Below are positions 38,176 to 51,837 of a stretch of 64,000 nt of DNA, piece after piece. Both the position numbers and the translations under genes were made by a program. Source of the DNA: Rotaria socialis (Eukaryota; Rotifera; Eurotatoria; Philodinida; Philodinidae); NCBI GenBank assembly GCA_905331475.1, contig CAJNYU010003776.1:186001-250000 (forward strand). Direction: 5' to 3'. The notes beneath the pieces were generated by a model. That model was given only the letters and a program-made list of their open reading frames with translations. It ran no database searches and was not told where the DNA came from. Numbering within the stretch: the stretch's first letter is position 1; every line of letters starts with the position of its first letter.

Positions 38176-39178
38176 AAAGAAATTAAATTAGCTCTAAAAA
38201 TAATTGTGAAGCTATTTTTATGTGTTTAACACAACACCAAGCATAATTCGCTTATCATCTAAAATTATTAAATAAATATATACACGTGTCGCGTTGCATA
38301 GCATCAAGCTGTATGAGGTGGGCAAAAATATTTTCGTCCTTACACTGTCTATCAAATTTCTCGCGTAAGAATTTCGTCATTTTTTGTCTCTGAAGTACTC
38401 TTGTTGCTATACGATGAATCTGATTTCTTATCGTTTAGCGACACCAAGAGTGACACTAATTACGTGGTAATACGATTTAAAGTTATTCATAGACACCATC
38501 TAAACAACAAAATGAAAAGAACAGGGCTGTTCTTCCGTACGTTGACGTCAATTCAACGCAAAGACATCATTGAATTTGGTTTCTTTGCCAAACATCTATG
38601 TGTTGCTCAGCAATTGAAGAACAGAAAAGTAGTCCGAAAACAAGACGACAATAATGGACGAAAAATCTGAAGAAAAAATTATGATCGAATTCATTAGAAC
38701 AATGCAGTTAGTTTCATTAATTTATTTTTTATACATCGTGTGCATGCATATCACAGGAGTAAGAAGGCATAGATATATAGAATAGTAAACCTGCGCATAC
38801 AAAAACACGTAAACGAAAAAAAAAACAGAAGAAAAACAAAATTTGTTTGCCGTGTTAAACAAAACGAAAAATGAGAGTTATCATGTGTACAACGTGTTAG
38901 AAATAATCCATTTCTCACCCGAAACACAAAATCAGTTTAATTTAAAACGAGAATAAGAATGAATATTTGTATTTATATGCTTTATTTGAAAAAAAAGATG
39001 AAAATAGCAACCAGAACAAAAGAAAAAAAATAGTATTAATAAGACGTCAGTCCTCCGCGTGCGTGATCGACGACAGTACTGCCCAGTAATATATTATTGG
39101 AATATCGCAATAAAAGAAAAAGAAAGAGAAAGCGAGATATAATTGAACAAACAATCGAAATTATTTTTTTTATTTTCT
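38176..39178. other. Intergenic region between NUDT9 and GOLPH3
   Basis: An 89-codon plus-strand open frame at 38401-38670 has balanced composition but no recognisable motif or flanking splice signal, so I do not call it a gene. Confidence 0.4.
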
Positions 39179-40390
<1,212 letters not shown>

Positions 40391-41679
40391 AGTCTTTCAG
40401 TTAATTGTTTTGTTCTAAAAGTGTAATAAATAGATGATCAAGGTCAGTCACTCAACTATAATATGAAGAAATAGTAGAAAGAGATTATTGTTCTGGAAAT
40501 GAATTGTTGCATAATCGATGTTCAAACAGGAAAAATGAAACTCGTGTGTTTACAATCTTCTTGGATTTATCTTTTCCCCTATGACATGTGTATGATGAAA
40601 AGAAATGTATGGAATAGATATGTTTGTTTTCTTCGTCCAGTGATGATTCATAAATCGAATGTTAACTTATCATTTTCATGTTTGTTCAAAAAAAAGATTA
40701 AAAAAAAAGATTTTCTAGAAAAAATGATATTTTTTTTTAAATAAAAAGGTTTCTATTCAAAAACGAATAAATCCGATTATGATCGATAGGCAGCGCCATC
40801 TGTAAATTAAACCAGTTTGAAATTTCAACAAAAAAATAAATTGTGCAAGAAATGTTCTGTAGATTTTTTTTGGAAGTAAAGGCCATTTCTTCTCATAGTA
40901 CGTACGAATACTCGCTGAAAGAAAAGATACAATATGCCTTTCGTTCTTGTCGCTTTATCTATTATCAATGCGTTACAATTACAACTCTCTGTATTATTTA
41001 CAGATTGCAAACAATTCAACTCAAACTAGTTGTTTTTACTGTTTGAAAATAAGACGATAAACTATTTAGGAAAGTCAAAAAGCAGGGTAGTAACAATAAT
41101 ATCAGCAAATCAAGTGTACATACTTGTTTTTGTTCTCTTTTTCTCTCCAATAGTCTTTAGTATTCATTGAGCTATATTAATAACAACGAATAAGATGAGT
41201 TTATCTCATTAGTGACTGAGCATAATTATTCACATCGTATTATAATTTCTATTTGAATGGACGATGCGAACTGAAGAAAATAGAAATAATTTTTTTATTG
41301 ATTTTCCTTTATTACAGTCATTTTTTCGTCGGCAAACGTTAACCATTTCAAAAGGGTGTGGGTTTGGAAGTATTTTCCATTTACCTTCACTCACTCACAC
41401 ACACACACACACCCTCAAGATATATGTCAGTATTCTGATGTGGTACATGTGCATTCTCTGTTTCTAGAAATGCCGAATTTCGTTTATCTAACAAATTCAA
41501 AGTTTTTTCTTGACTTGTCTCATGAAAATCGCCGCTAGGAATCACATCTAAGATAGAAAAACATAATTACTATATTCTTGTTATGAATAGGAAACCCTCA
41601 TTTGGTAGAGTTTTCGTCGAAGTTTAAATTCATATTCGTTTAAATATTTATTTAGATAAAACATTTTGACGACATTCAA

Positions 41680-41698
41680 GGGGTGTAGGTGTGGGTGT
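41680..41698 (+). repeat. Telomere-like TGTGGG tract (G-rich on plus)
   Basis: Reads GGGGTGTAGGTGTGGGTGT: about three degenerate TGTGGG units. Bdelloid telomeres are, to my knowledge, TGTGGG repeats; an interstitial relict is inferred. Confidence 0.6.
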
Positions 41699-41956
41699 CG
41701 ATGCTTAAGGAAGTAGTTGCATGTATGGATGGAGAGAAGATCTGAATTTACACCTCATTAAAAAGCTCATGCAGAAAAAGATGTAATGCAAACCTTCATC
41801 TTTTGTACAAAGCTGTCGTTGACACAGTTGTAACAGTTCAAAACGCGCAAACACATCACAGTTGATTGAATGATGTTGGTCAAACATGTGGCCATGTATA
41901 CTAGTAAAAACTTCGAACAAATTGTCTTAAATTTGTGTCAACGATATGGTGTCCAT

Positions 41957-42150
41957 TGAGCGAAAATAAAAATAGCGAAATGTATTTTCAGCGAAAAAAA
42001 AGCGCGGAAATTATAACAGCGAACAACATTTTCAGCGAATATCTCTTCGCTCAAACTTTTTTCGCTGTTTTGCATTCGCTAAAATGTTTTTCGCTGATTT
42101 ACCCCCATATCGTCTCTCTCGGTGGCTATATTCGATTACCTATTTTCGCT
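41957..42150. repeat. Fold-back array of GCGAA/TTCGC motifs
   Basis: In the left half AGCGAA occurs at about 41958, 41972, 41989, 42017 and 42033; in the right half the complement TTCGCT occurs at about 42046, 42061, 42075, 42090 and 42145. Spacing is often 14-16 bases. Strings such as TTTTCAGCGAAAAA and TTTTTCGCTGATTT can pair. It has no open frame and no clear terminal repeats. A small fold-back or satellite-derived element is possible. Confidence 0.5.
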
Positions 42151-42964
42151 GCTGTTCAGATTAAAAAGAATTTTAGTAACATATTTATCTCTCATGTTTT
42201 GTGTTACCAACATGACTTGTTCCAAACAGAATTTTTGAAAGACAAAAAAGTAAGTAGCGAAAAAATCTAAGTTTAATCATTATTTAACACAGAAACGTAT
42301 CAATTCCATTTGACAATAATATAACATATCATGAAAGAACACCATCATGTTATAGTTCTCCATAGGAAGTATCTTCTCGACTCGCTTCAAACAGTGCTCT
42401 GAAGGTTAAACAAAATTTTCACGATTATTTGGAATTATATCGATTGATTATCTTAATTTCTAAGTGTATTTTTTCCCTACTTTTCGAGTGAAAAGAGATA
42501 GTGTTGTAATTTGAGTGTTCTGCGTTTTGTTGTAGAGAAGTCTAACGAGAGATAAAGCAACGCCTGATAATTCAACAAATAAAGGAGCAAGGTTTTAGCA
42601 AATATACGAGTACATACACGTTTCATCTTTACGGTCTTCAAACATTTTCTTCTTTAAAAATGCGAGATGCAGCAGTCAACATACGAGAAAATTTGTTACC
42701 GTCTGATTGAGTAGAGATATCATATAAATACTATGGTACTTTGTTATCAAGACTAAGTAAATAGTACAGTCATCGTTTTCCTCATGTATAACAGAGTTTT
42801 ACAAGTCTCTCACCTTATGTTTATTAGTACTTGGGTGAACATTATTCTCTAGATTGAAAGAATAGGGCCTAGAAGCGGACACTCGTCTGTGTCTATAACA
42901 TACATATCACTTAAAATATATGGTGTGGGTATTGCTACGGATTCTTCATATTCTACTACTTTCA

Positions 42965-43009
42965 GGGTGTGGGTGTTAGTTTGACTGCAGAAAAAACCAC
43001 AACCACCCT
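42965..43009. repeat. Inverted pair of telomere-like tracts
   Basis: GGGTGTGGGTGTT at 42965-42977 is followed after 19 bases by CCACAACCACCCT at 42997-43009. Another single unit, GGTGTGGG, is at 42922-42929. Confidence 0.6.
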
Positions 43010-43607
43010 ATTTTTCTATTTTAGTTTCACAGTGCTTCGTTCATATAAGTGCCCATCTTACATACAAAAAGTTAAAAATTAGCACGACGGTAGTTTTGGA
43101 GTTTAGCAATAACATTTCGAAGTGTATTGTAATGATCACTGTCGCAAGTAGTGCAACGAGTATTTTGGAAGGAGAAGTTACTGATCTTCTTCACGCTTAT
43201 ATTTTTGGTTGTCACTACTTGTACTCCATGACAAAGAGGGTTGCAATTATGTTGGTACTTTTCTGTATGTTTCTTGCCCTAAACTGGTGATCATAGAAGT
43301 TTTGATATGCTTTATTAGTATTTGAAAATGAAATCTGCTTCTTGCAGAGCGTTTCTACTTGACCTAGTGGGACTTGAAGCGTTTCTGCTTTAAATGAAAC
43401 GATTTCTCGATTTTGGGGATGTTGTCCAGCGCTTATATAATCGATAGTGCGCATAGAAGCAAGTTTTATTTTCTTCTCGTAGTATGAAATATAGCATAAA
43501 ACATCTAAGTACATGGACGAAAGCATTATAGAGTTGCAAATAAAATCAAACTACATATAAGAATTGTTCTTTTAGTATAATTAATCTTGAACTAATCTTC
43601 TGATTGT

Positions 43608-46600
43608 TCAAGCAACTTCCCCGATGCCTGCAGCCAACGCGATCGAAAGGCCAAATGCGATTAGAATATGAAGGGCAAGAAGGATATATTTTAATCGCTC
43701 CTTGAGGATATTTGTTCCAGGTGATTGTTCATCGATCGGCAATGCTTCGTTGCTATCATTGATGACACCCATTTGCACAGATACGGTTTGGTTGTTTGCT
43801 TTAAATGGTGGCCAATTCTTGCGAGAGAAAAGCTCAATACATTCAAAAGTAATCACTATAAAAAACACCGACAACAACCATGCCACAACAACTCCATAAT
43901 AATTATTGAGTACAGAATTAAAACTGATAAAAAATGTAGAAAGCATAATAGCAGTGGTTGCAAGGATTAATGCAATGGTGCCAAGCAAAGCATGTGCATA
44001 GTTAAAAATAAATCGATGTCGATCATCAGATTCACATCGAAATAAAGCCATTGCAGGTTGAATGGCAGCAGCTATGCAAACAATTATACCGATGATCGAA
44101 TGGGCAAATTCATGTGATAGACTTCGAGAAGTCCATTCACCATTTTTATAGATAAGAATGAGTAAGAATCCCATCGCTGTCATTAGCGCAGAACAAATCA
44201 TAACGAATCGATGAATAGCAAACCATATTGCTTTACCACAGAGTTTATGCGTTGGCCATGACTGTTTAAAATATCGAGCGATGATAATGCCTGTTGAAAC
44301 CAATAGCATCCAAGTAAACAACATAATAATACCATGTGCTCGCAATAAATTTGCTGATCCTCCAATAGTGGCCAGCGAAATTGTTCCCGATTGATCTAAT
44401 TGCATAGTTTGACTTAGTACAGTTGTCCAGGAATGTTGTACTAATGAATCTAGTATGTTAAAATAAAAAAGTCGAACGTATTTTTTCGTGATAAAAACAT
44501 CTTACTTGGGCCAGCTAGAGGTCCTATGGCCACAATAATCTGATATTGAGTACTTTGAGAAAGTAACGTAACGCTCCGCTTTCTACGACGGCTTGTTGTT
44601 GCGGTAAAATTTGACAAACTGAATTCACAATAGATTATGCCATTGTTAAACGACACAGAATTCACTTGAAATATACCACCAAGATTTGAGCCAGCAGTAA
44701 CTATGGTTGTAGTCGCGTGACCGTCGGGATTGATAAAACGTTGAAGTAGAATAGTATCGTCACTCAAGCGTTGACATACAAATACATGATCATTACCCTA
44801 TGTAAAAAGAAAATCGTTGAACGAAATCAGAATTCCTAATGTCCTATACCATTCTATTATCAAGTGACAAACCAATGGCGACCCATTGAGAACGTAGAAG
44901 ATTGTTGGTCAGTATTGCAACAGTTGTTGTACCATTGGCATATGCCCAATTAAGAGTTAATGCTGAACTAGTAGTATTCATTGATGGCACGGAAGTCTAA
45001 TTGACAATGATAAATGTAAAGAGCGTAAAATTTATATTTGACCTCCTACATTAGCGACCTTTGAAGTTGCAGCAACATCTCTAACTAAGCGATCAAGTGG
45101 ATTTGTTAAAGAATCCATTGGTCCTGGATTCTAAATAATATATCATAAATCAAATAGGAGAGAAGAATTTTCAGTCAATAGAATGCGTTACATTTTGAGG
45201 AGTCAGTGTAATATTGAAGCAGTTCACATAGAATGTGCCGTAGGATTGAACGATGGTTGCCCTAAATAGTCATTGTGTAGTTAAAAAAACGTTTTCTTTT
45301 CTCAGTAATTCATCACTCAATGACAAGAGCATCTTGACTTCTACTCTCAAAACGATTAGCCAACTTTGACAACTCAAGTTTTCGTTACATGATAATCAAC
45401 ACTAGGTTTCACTATATTGTAATGAGTTGCATAGTCGTCACCGTTGAAAACTTAACTTATACAATGATTCTATCAAAGATTGTGTTTCGAAAAAAAGCAG
45501 ATATTAATGATTTTTCTATTGGTTCGCATGATTTTCAGTAGTTTATCACTTTATTGTCATCGATTTAAATGAACATGGGCCAATTATCACCAACAGCAAG
45601 TGACTTGATTGTAGCGTTCAACTTCAGAAATTTCAAGTTGAACGTCCGAATGAAGATTTTCATCGTTGATAATCGCTGCAGGCTTTGTTATGTCCACGTT
45701 TCTTGATTACTAGAAGCGCAATCTTCGATAGAATCTTCAATATTCGATCAAGGAAAGATTTCAACACTTCGGTTTTTGTTTGTTCCGATTACGGATGATT
45801 TCTGTTATCGTCTGTTTCTTTCAGAAAAAATGGAAAGTATACTTTTGGTCACATCACTCAATATTCTTTATGGACCGTCATTCTCTATATTTATTTTTTT
45901 CTTCTTTGAAAGTGTTGAGATGTCGAACATGGCAGATTCTCCTTTTTTCTTCTAATTAAGCAGCGTTACTATTATATGAAGCAACACTTTTATAATTAGA
46001 GCGTCACTATTCTTCACTTTTTTTTGTGTTATTGTGCTTGTGACGTCTTTTCTGTGCTTGTAGAGCAAGAATTTACAAAAGTGCTTTGCACTCTGATATA
46101 CTTTCTTTTAAACATCATGTTATAGAAATAAAAACTTGAACATAAACTCTTGCCTCCTATAGTTCCAACATATTCTTATGTAGCGTAGTTCAAAAGCAAA
46201 CTGAAAATAAAATAATGGAGCCTCGAGCATTCAAGATTTGTTTGAATATTCTACGTAGGAATAGAACTCAATATGTTTCGGAGTGATGATAAATAAAGTG
46301 GATAATACTACACTCATAAATTTATTTCGATTTTATTGGCGAATGCTGTTCATAAAAAGAACCTGAAAGAGAGAAAAACTTACTTGATCACAATATTTCC
46401 TTGAGCTGCCGTCGATGGTGAATGCCAAGTCGCTTGAATTTGAGACTTATAGTCTGATGATGTAAGGGTAATGCCGTTTGAAAGTGTATCATTACAAGAA
46501 ACAATAGAAACGGATGTATCAGTCGATGACCAATGGCCTAAAATGTTTGTATCACTTGAATCTTTGGCAACTAAAAGAACGCTTTTGAAGCGATTGAAAC

Positions 46601-46889
46601 TTGTTTCACCCCGAACCGTAACTGAAAAAGAAAAACAAGCGAATTAAGAAAATAATATTTAGCTTCATTATTTACTTTGAATATTGTCATTGCTACTGTA
46701 TTGATATTTGTTCGCTTCAATTACATAATTTGATTGACATGGTATGGAATTGGCCCCATTTGATGGCATCATTGAGTCACAGGTACTGGATGGTGCATCA
46801 TCGGGGTAGCTTTGAGTGGTTCTTGTACATTCAAATGCAAGGAGAATCAACGAACAAGCAAACACTCGCATAAGCAAGTGCATATACAT
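43608..46889 (-). CDS. FRRS1: Ferric-chelate reductase 1-like protein (Reeler + DOMON + cytochrome b561)
   Basis: Seven exons (46889-46676, 46621-46384, 45261-45192, 45130-45050, 44996-44850, 44797-44506, 44449-43608) join into 627 residues (human FRRS1 about 590). Signal peptide: MRVFACSLILLAFE. The Reeler domain starts YPDDAPSSTCDSMMPSNG and runs to about residue 165. The DOMON domain (about 200-345) has SALTLNWAYANGTTTVAI and GLSLDNRMGNDHVFVCQR. The b561 part has five or six membrane helices and the four expected haem-ligand histidines, in LRAHGIIMLFTW, WFAIHRFVMICS, EFAHSIIGIIV and NYAHALLGTIAL. Such proteins move electrons across membranes to reduce ferric iron, at the plasma membrane or endosomes. 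An RRRKR basic stretch follows the DOMON domain. Intron 2 is 1.1 kb. The gene is intact although it lies in the patchwork zone. Confidence 0.92.
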
Positions 46890-48686
46890 ATAATTTTAGG
46901 ATTTTACTATAACTTGCGAATTGTTTTGTTCAAAAATCAAGCTACCAAATATTTTTCTGTCGTATTTAAACAGAAAACAGCTTCTAAAGAATAATATATT
47001 TATAATCTTTTTTTAAATTGAACAAACCTTTTTTTATAAAGAACAAAAGAGCATAAAGCATAGGCGTGGAAATTCATTAACTAATATTCTCACAAACATC
47101 ACAGAAAAAAGAACTGTGTCTGTAAAAGTTATTTTTATTTTCTTCCTTTTATGATACCGGTATAGCGTTTACAAGCATCTCTTCGTCACCACTAGACATT
47201 CTGTTTTATTAATGAATCTGTAGATGCGACTATATATTTTGTTGTGTACCGAACATTGCTTTCCTCTATAGATTTTAATAGCAAAGAAACAAGAAAGAAA
47301 ACAACTCAGGTTAATTCTATTATTTCTACAATCAATGACAAATGCTTATAATACTCCATGCTGGACTACTTTAATGCGATGTCTTGGTAAACGCATCCTT
47401 ACAAGAGAGATGAATGAAGAATTTATATTAGCACTCGACATAAGCTATTCTAAATTTTAGTGTATCAAATTCTAAAATGTCTACTCTTATTTGAAACCTT
47501 GACAGATTTCTTGTAAAATATTTCACGTACTTTTGATTTGTGTTCGAAAATAATTTTAAAAATAGGTTCATTTTACTGAATAAAGCCTTATCTAGGAAGT
47601 CTAAGATCAATACTAAAAGTTTGATCATTACAAAATAGTAGTACTTTCTTCTTTTCTTAGCTGAAATAAAAGTTACTGTCAACGTTAAAGTATCAACGTC
47701 CTTATCTGATGCATTCAACCACAAAAAAGTTTTATGCATGCATATCGTCTTGCGCATTCATGCCGATATTCTACTATGATTCACTTTCATTTCCTTTCAT
47801 TATCAACGCCTTGCGACCATCCAATGAGTCAAACGAGAAAAAAAAACAATTTCTCCTATCAATAAAAGGATTTGATTTATTATGTGTGACCTCAAAACTA
47901 TAGTTAAATCACATGAAAACATCAACCATCGGAAATGGACGTGTTTACGAAACATACCAGTATTTCATTTACCTAGAATGACTAATGTTTAGAGTTATTT
48001 TCGGACAGAAACTATAGCAAATGGTTTCTACTCAAGAAAATGTTCAGTGTGCTTAATATTTAACATTTTTAATAATACTTTTCTACGTATTGTCAGAAAT
48101 ATTCAGTATTTAGTTCTTGTTGTAGAAAAAAACTGCATGGTATAGCCGGGAAGCCAGAGAGAGGAATGCATAATGATAATAATTTAGCTTTGAAGTAGCT
48201 CGAAACGAATAGGATAGATGATCAGGCAATATATAATTGTATGTGACTCATCTCTGGTGAGCGATACAACTCGCATGATTGAAAATAAGAAATGATTGTA
48301 TCAAATGTATTCTGGACGAAAGCAATAACATAACTTGGGATTGAATTTGTCATTGAAAAGCTTGTTAGCGCAGCCCCTTTGGGGCTAAAATGTGGAACTC
48401 ACATATATCCCTTCGGTTTACTAAAATAATTCAAAATAATTCATCTGAAAAATCTACCCTGATTTCCAAAACCCATAATTAGATCATTGCCTATTTGCAC
48501 TTATGTCTGTAATTGAGTATTAATTGTTAGCTCGTATATTTAATAATGGCAGAGACTAGTTACTATGGTCTGTAATGGGCAAGTATAGCTTTTTCGTGTA
48601 GTCTGCAATTAAAAAGGGAAGAAATAGCAGCCTAATTAGTCAAGCTTCTAATTAGCACAATTTTAAACTCATTAATGTCTGTAATG

Positions 48687-48733
48687 GGGAGGGGGGNTAG
48701 TCGACCCCCCCGCCCCCCCCCCCCCCCCCCCCC
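48687..48733. other. Homopolymer G/C block with one ambiguous base
   Basis: GGGGAGGGGGG, then N at 48697, TAGTCGA, then a run of more than 30 nearly pure C. Sequence quality is doubtful; this may be a misjoined or collapsed low-complexity region, so linkage across it should be treated with care. Confidence 0.75.
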
Positions 48734-48971
48734 GCCGCAAAAATCTCGCCTTTAAACTTACACTCACCATTTTCTTCGAAAATATATGTGAGTTCCACAA
48801 AACAAAAAAAGATGAATGTGAAGATAGGCGCACAGTTAGGAAGTGAACAATATTCCTAACCAATATTATTTAGTTTTAGGGAGCGATGCTCTGCATTTGA
48901 TGACTTATCAGATTAATGATACAAACAGGTTAAAGTGCTCATTACTACCCATGTGATTCAATTCGAGAAAA

Positions 48972-49380
48972 AACTGGCGGTATACCGACGGTTCACCGTT
49001 CGTTTTTCACGAAAGTGATGCATCCTTTTATATAGTATAGAAACGACTGAATATTTTTTAAGTCTGTTAAAACTGGCAGAATCGTGCTGAATTCGGCGCA
49101 GTCTGATAATATCGATGTGCCTGAGCCACCTGTAGTAGCCACAGATCTCAAATCAGTCCCATTTATGAGATAAATATTTGATTAAAGATGTCGCTATAGA
49201 AATAATAATTCGCAAAATATATTCTAAAATAGTTTTATTTTCGATTAATTCGAATTCTTTTTCCGAAATAAATAGGGATTTGACAAAAAACGGTTTCTGG
49301 AAGCCTTGCTAACTGGGACCGGAGCTTATAAGCTCTACCGCCGGTTATAATGAATACCGCGGTATACCGGCGGTAGTGAC
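48972..49380. mobile_element. Inverted-repeat element, MITE-like, about 410 bases
   Basis: The left end ACTGGCGGTATACCGACGG resembles the reverse complement of the right end, ACTACCGCCGGTATACCGCGG. The right end is itself a hairpin: TACCGCCGGT at about 49336 pairs with ACCGGCGGTA at about 49366. The body is AT-rich with no open frame. No target duplication is obvious. Confidence 0.5.
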
Positions 49381-49930
49381 AAAAAATGTGCGACATGGGT
49401 AGGCTATCATTAGATGATGATGGTGTAATGTCGACTCATGTTCCTTGAAAACTTGGATTTTGATAATATTTTATTTTTTAAGTCCCAATCAAAATGATCT
49501 GTAGAAATGGAACAGATCTCTCAACACAAACAGAGTCCGCTCATGGATGAAGCCAAGATTGTTCTATAGATTTAGACGGTTAAGTCTCTGCTGATGTGAA
49601 TAGCTTATTTCTTTCACTCTTACTTGACACGTGCATTACACTATTTTCTCTCAAATAAAAGTTGTACATACTCTCGTAATTAGAACATCATATCTTACGT
49701 TTTCTTTTGCTCATATATGAGAACTTTAATGTTTCTTCAAATTGTGGAACTCCGTTGACAGATAGAAGGAAAGCCTGGAATTGTTTCTAAAATGTCTTTT
49801 TTCGGTTTCTCGACGCTGTTGCCAGATGTTTTGCATATTTTAAAGAAACATAATTTATTGCAAATGATTTCTTTATCGTCTGAAGTACAGCATATTTTAA
49901 TATTCATCAAAATATGATATTGTGTTCAGA

Positions 49931-49973
49931 GTGTGTGGGTTTGAATCACATATAATAGATATCCACACCCACA
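49931..49973. repeat. Inverted pair of telomere-like tracts
   Basis: GTGTGTGGGT at 49931-49940, a 22-base spacer, then CCACACCCACA at 49963-49973. Confidence 0.6.
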
Positions 49974-50833
49974 GATAAATCTTTCTTTTTTTTTATATAA
50001 CTTATACTATTTCATTTCAATTCATCCAAACTTCAAAACATGTTTCATTACATAAGTGACTGTACACTAACACGCTAAGTCTAAATGAATTATTTCAGTA
50101 AAAACGAAAGATTGAGATTTTGATTAAATCTTGCTCATACGAATTCCTTCCTGGATCTGAGTATTGGTGACATCTTTTCTGCATCTATATCAGCATGAAT
50201 ACACACCGTGAGCTAAATTTAATACAAGTATGTTGATAATCAAATAATTTTAGCTGTCAACGTGATCAAGAAAACAACAGGTAAATATTTTCAGTTATGT
50301 GCTGCTCTGTGATTGGTTTTTAGTTGTATACTATCAGAATATTTTGTACGTTACACGTTTATTTCGGTTTGAATTGGACGTTTACAATTTGATGCCTATG
50401 GCAAACGTTTATTTTTCTTTTCTTTGCCTACTTGAATTTTGTAAAATAAAAAAACAACAATAGAATTTGGCAGTTAAATATTACTTGTGTTTTAATGTAG
50501 GGGGAAGGTTGGCATAGGATTCGAATATTTGCAGTTCAGATTCGCTTGCAGATTTATATTGGGTTTCAAACTGGTTGTGTTCGACTTACAATTTCGTTCT
50601 GTATAGAAAATGATGTGTTGTCATCTGAGGTTTCACGTTCAGATGTACGATCAGCCCGAATATTTCTATCTAACACAATTGGTAAGAGAATTCGCATAGG
50701 CTATGAAGCGAATTTGCACTGGAAACACTCTACCCGGTGCTAACTTTATCTATACGGTGTTTTTAAACAATAGGTTTTTGTTTCGCGTGTGAATAGCGGT
50801 GGTATAGTTCTCAAATAATTAAAAATCCGTAAA

Positions 50834-51628
50834 ATGACAAGTGAAACTGCATCGAAAAAGGATAATACTATAGAATTATTTACAAAGATATTTGAGAATA
50901 AGCTGGGCAATGCCGATGGTTTGATTAGCAATGAACAATTACAACAGATGGCAGGTCGTGTTACTCGAGGTTCGAACGAAGAAGATTTTGAATATCTACA
51001 AATATATGGACCTACTGTCAGGAAATTTGCTTGGGTAATGGGTGGCGATGGTTTATCTGTTTTTCTGGAGGAATCGAACTTGGATGCGCTCCGTTCAATT
51101 GGCTATGAAGATAGATCGACCCGAAGAATATTGGAAAACGGCCAACACTATCGATTGGGTGTATTTTACAAATCTACTGAATGCGTTTCAGCTACATGGG
51201 AAGGAGTACTATCGCTAATCGATACATACTATCCAAAGCCTATTTCGATCAAGATTCGTCGACATTCAGATGCATTAAAACGAATGAGTTTCGATGACAT
51301 TGAAGCTCGCGCTAGACTATCATATCTTCGTGGAGCGTCCTATTTTGATGTCCATGGATTTGCTGTGGGAGGCCATGCAACTGATCCTCGTTTCATGAGT
51401 GAAGAGAGATTTTTAGAATGTGAAGGCACACTTGAAGAGACACGAGGTTTTCTCTATCATCGAGTAGGTGTGTCTAGATTGTTTGATGGAAGTGGCTTTA
51501 CCAAGGATTCAAATGGGCGACTGTGTGTATCAGAATATTTGCAACTGAACATACCTGTTCGAGACATACCTGAATTTCGTTATCTTGACTTATCGATCGA
51601 TACGGCTGATCTCATGCCTGACGCTTAA
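50834..51628 (+). CDS. Intronless orphan gene, 264 residues
   Basis: A single uninterrupted frame from ATG (context CCGTAAAATGA) to TAA, and the only plus-strand gene in the window. I do not recognise the family. The protein is soluble, mixed alpha/beta in composition, with no signal peptide or membrane segment. Stretches that look conserved include YGPTVRKFAWVMGGDGLSVF, GYEDRSTRRILENGQHYRLG, RLSYLRGASYFDVHGFAVGG and LYHRVGVSRLFDGSGFTK. Every multi-exon host gene here is rich in short introns, so a 795-base intronless frame stands out. It is followed after three bases by a TGTGGGTGTGGGTGT tract. Both traits fit genes acquired by transfer into bdelloid subtelomeres, but a retrocopy or a lineage-specific gene is equally possible. 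Nothing indicates function. Confidence 0.75.
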   Translation: MTSETASKKDNTIELFTKIFENKLGNADGLISNEQLQQMAGRVTRGSNEEDFEYLQIYGPTVRKFAWVMGGDGLSVFLEESNLDALRSIGYEDRSTRRILENGQHYRLGVFYKSTECVSATWEGVLSLIDTYYPKPISIKIRRHSDALKRMSFDDIEARARLSYLRGASYFDVHGFAVGGHATDPRFMSEERFLECEGTLEETRGFLYHRVGVSRLFDGSGFTKDSNGRLCVSEYLQLNIPVRDIPEFRYLDLSIDTADLMPDA

Positions 51629-51630
51629 TT

Positions 51631-51645
51631 TGTGGGTGTGGGTGT
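51631..51645 (+). repeat. Telomere-like tract (TGTGGG x2+)
   Basis: TGTGGGTGTGGGTGT, the cleanest such tract in the window, begins three bases after the stop codon of the orphan gene; degenerate units (TTTGGATGTAGG) follow. Confidence 0.75.
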
Positions 51646-51837
51646 ATTTGGATGTAGGTTGATATATGAAGAAAACACACATTTCAACTCCAACCAATAC
51701 TCCCTCAATGCTGACGGAAAAGAAGTCGTAGGTATTTTGAATTTTTTTCTTATCACTGTTTTGAATTCTTCGTTATATGTTTTCGAAGTTGAAATGAAAA
51801 TAAAAAAATGTAATGATCGAAGGAATGAATGAAACAA

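Larger units (their letters stand above)
40391..43607. other. 3.2-kb gene-free stretch, start of the telomere-repeat-bearing zone
   Basis: No gene recognised. It holds a (CA)n run at about 41391-41412, a fold-back array of GCGAA motifs at 41957-42150, and TGTGGG-like tracts at 41680-41698, 42921-42930 and 42965-43009. To its left the window has only isolated single hexamers. Confidence 0.5.
46890..50833. other. 3.9-kb gene-free stretch with assembly scar and repeats
   Basis: No gene recognised. It contains several GTCTGTAAT-type repeats at about 48505-48685, a poly-G/poly-C artefact with an N, an inverted-repeat element at 48972-49380 and a telomere-like inverted pair at 49931-49973. Confidence 0.5.

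Noticed and set aside
38401..38670. 89-codon plus-strand open frame
   Set aside because: No recognisable motif, no introns nearby, and length within chance for this composition.
41391..41412. CA-rich run considered as a telomere-like tract
   Set aside because: It is a plain (CA)n microsatellite without the GGG/CCC of TGTGGG.
47428..47757. 109-codon minus-strand open frame
   Set aside because: Composition is biased to Lys, Phe and Leu as expected from AT-rich DNA, with no motif or splice context.
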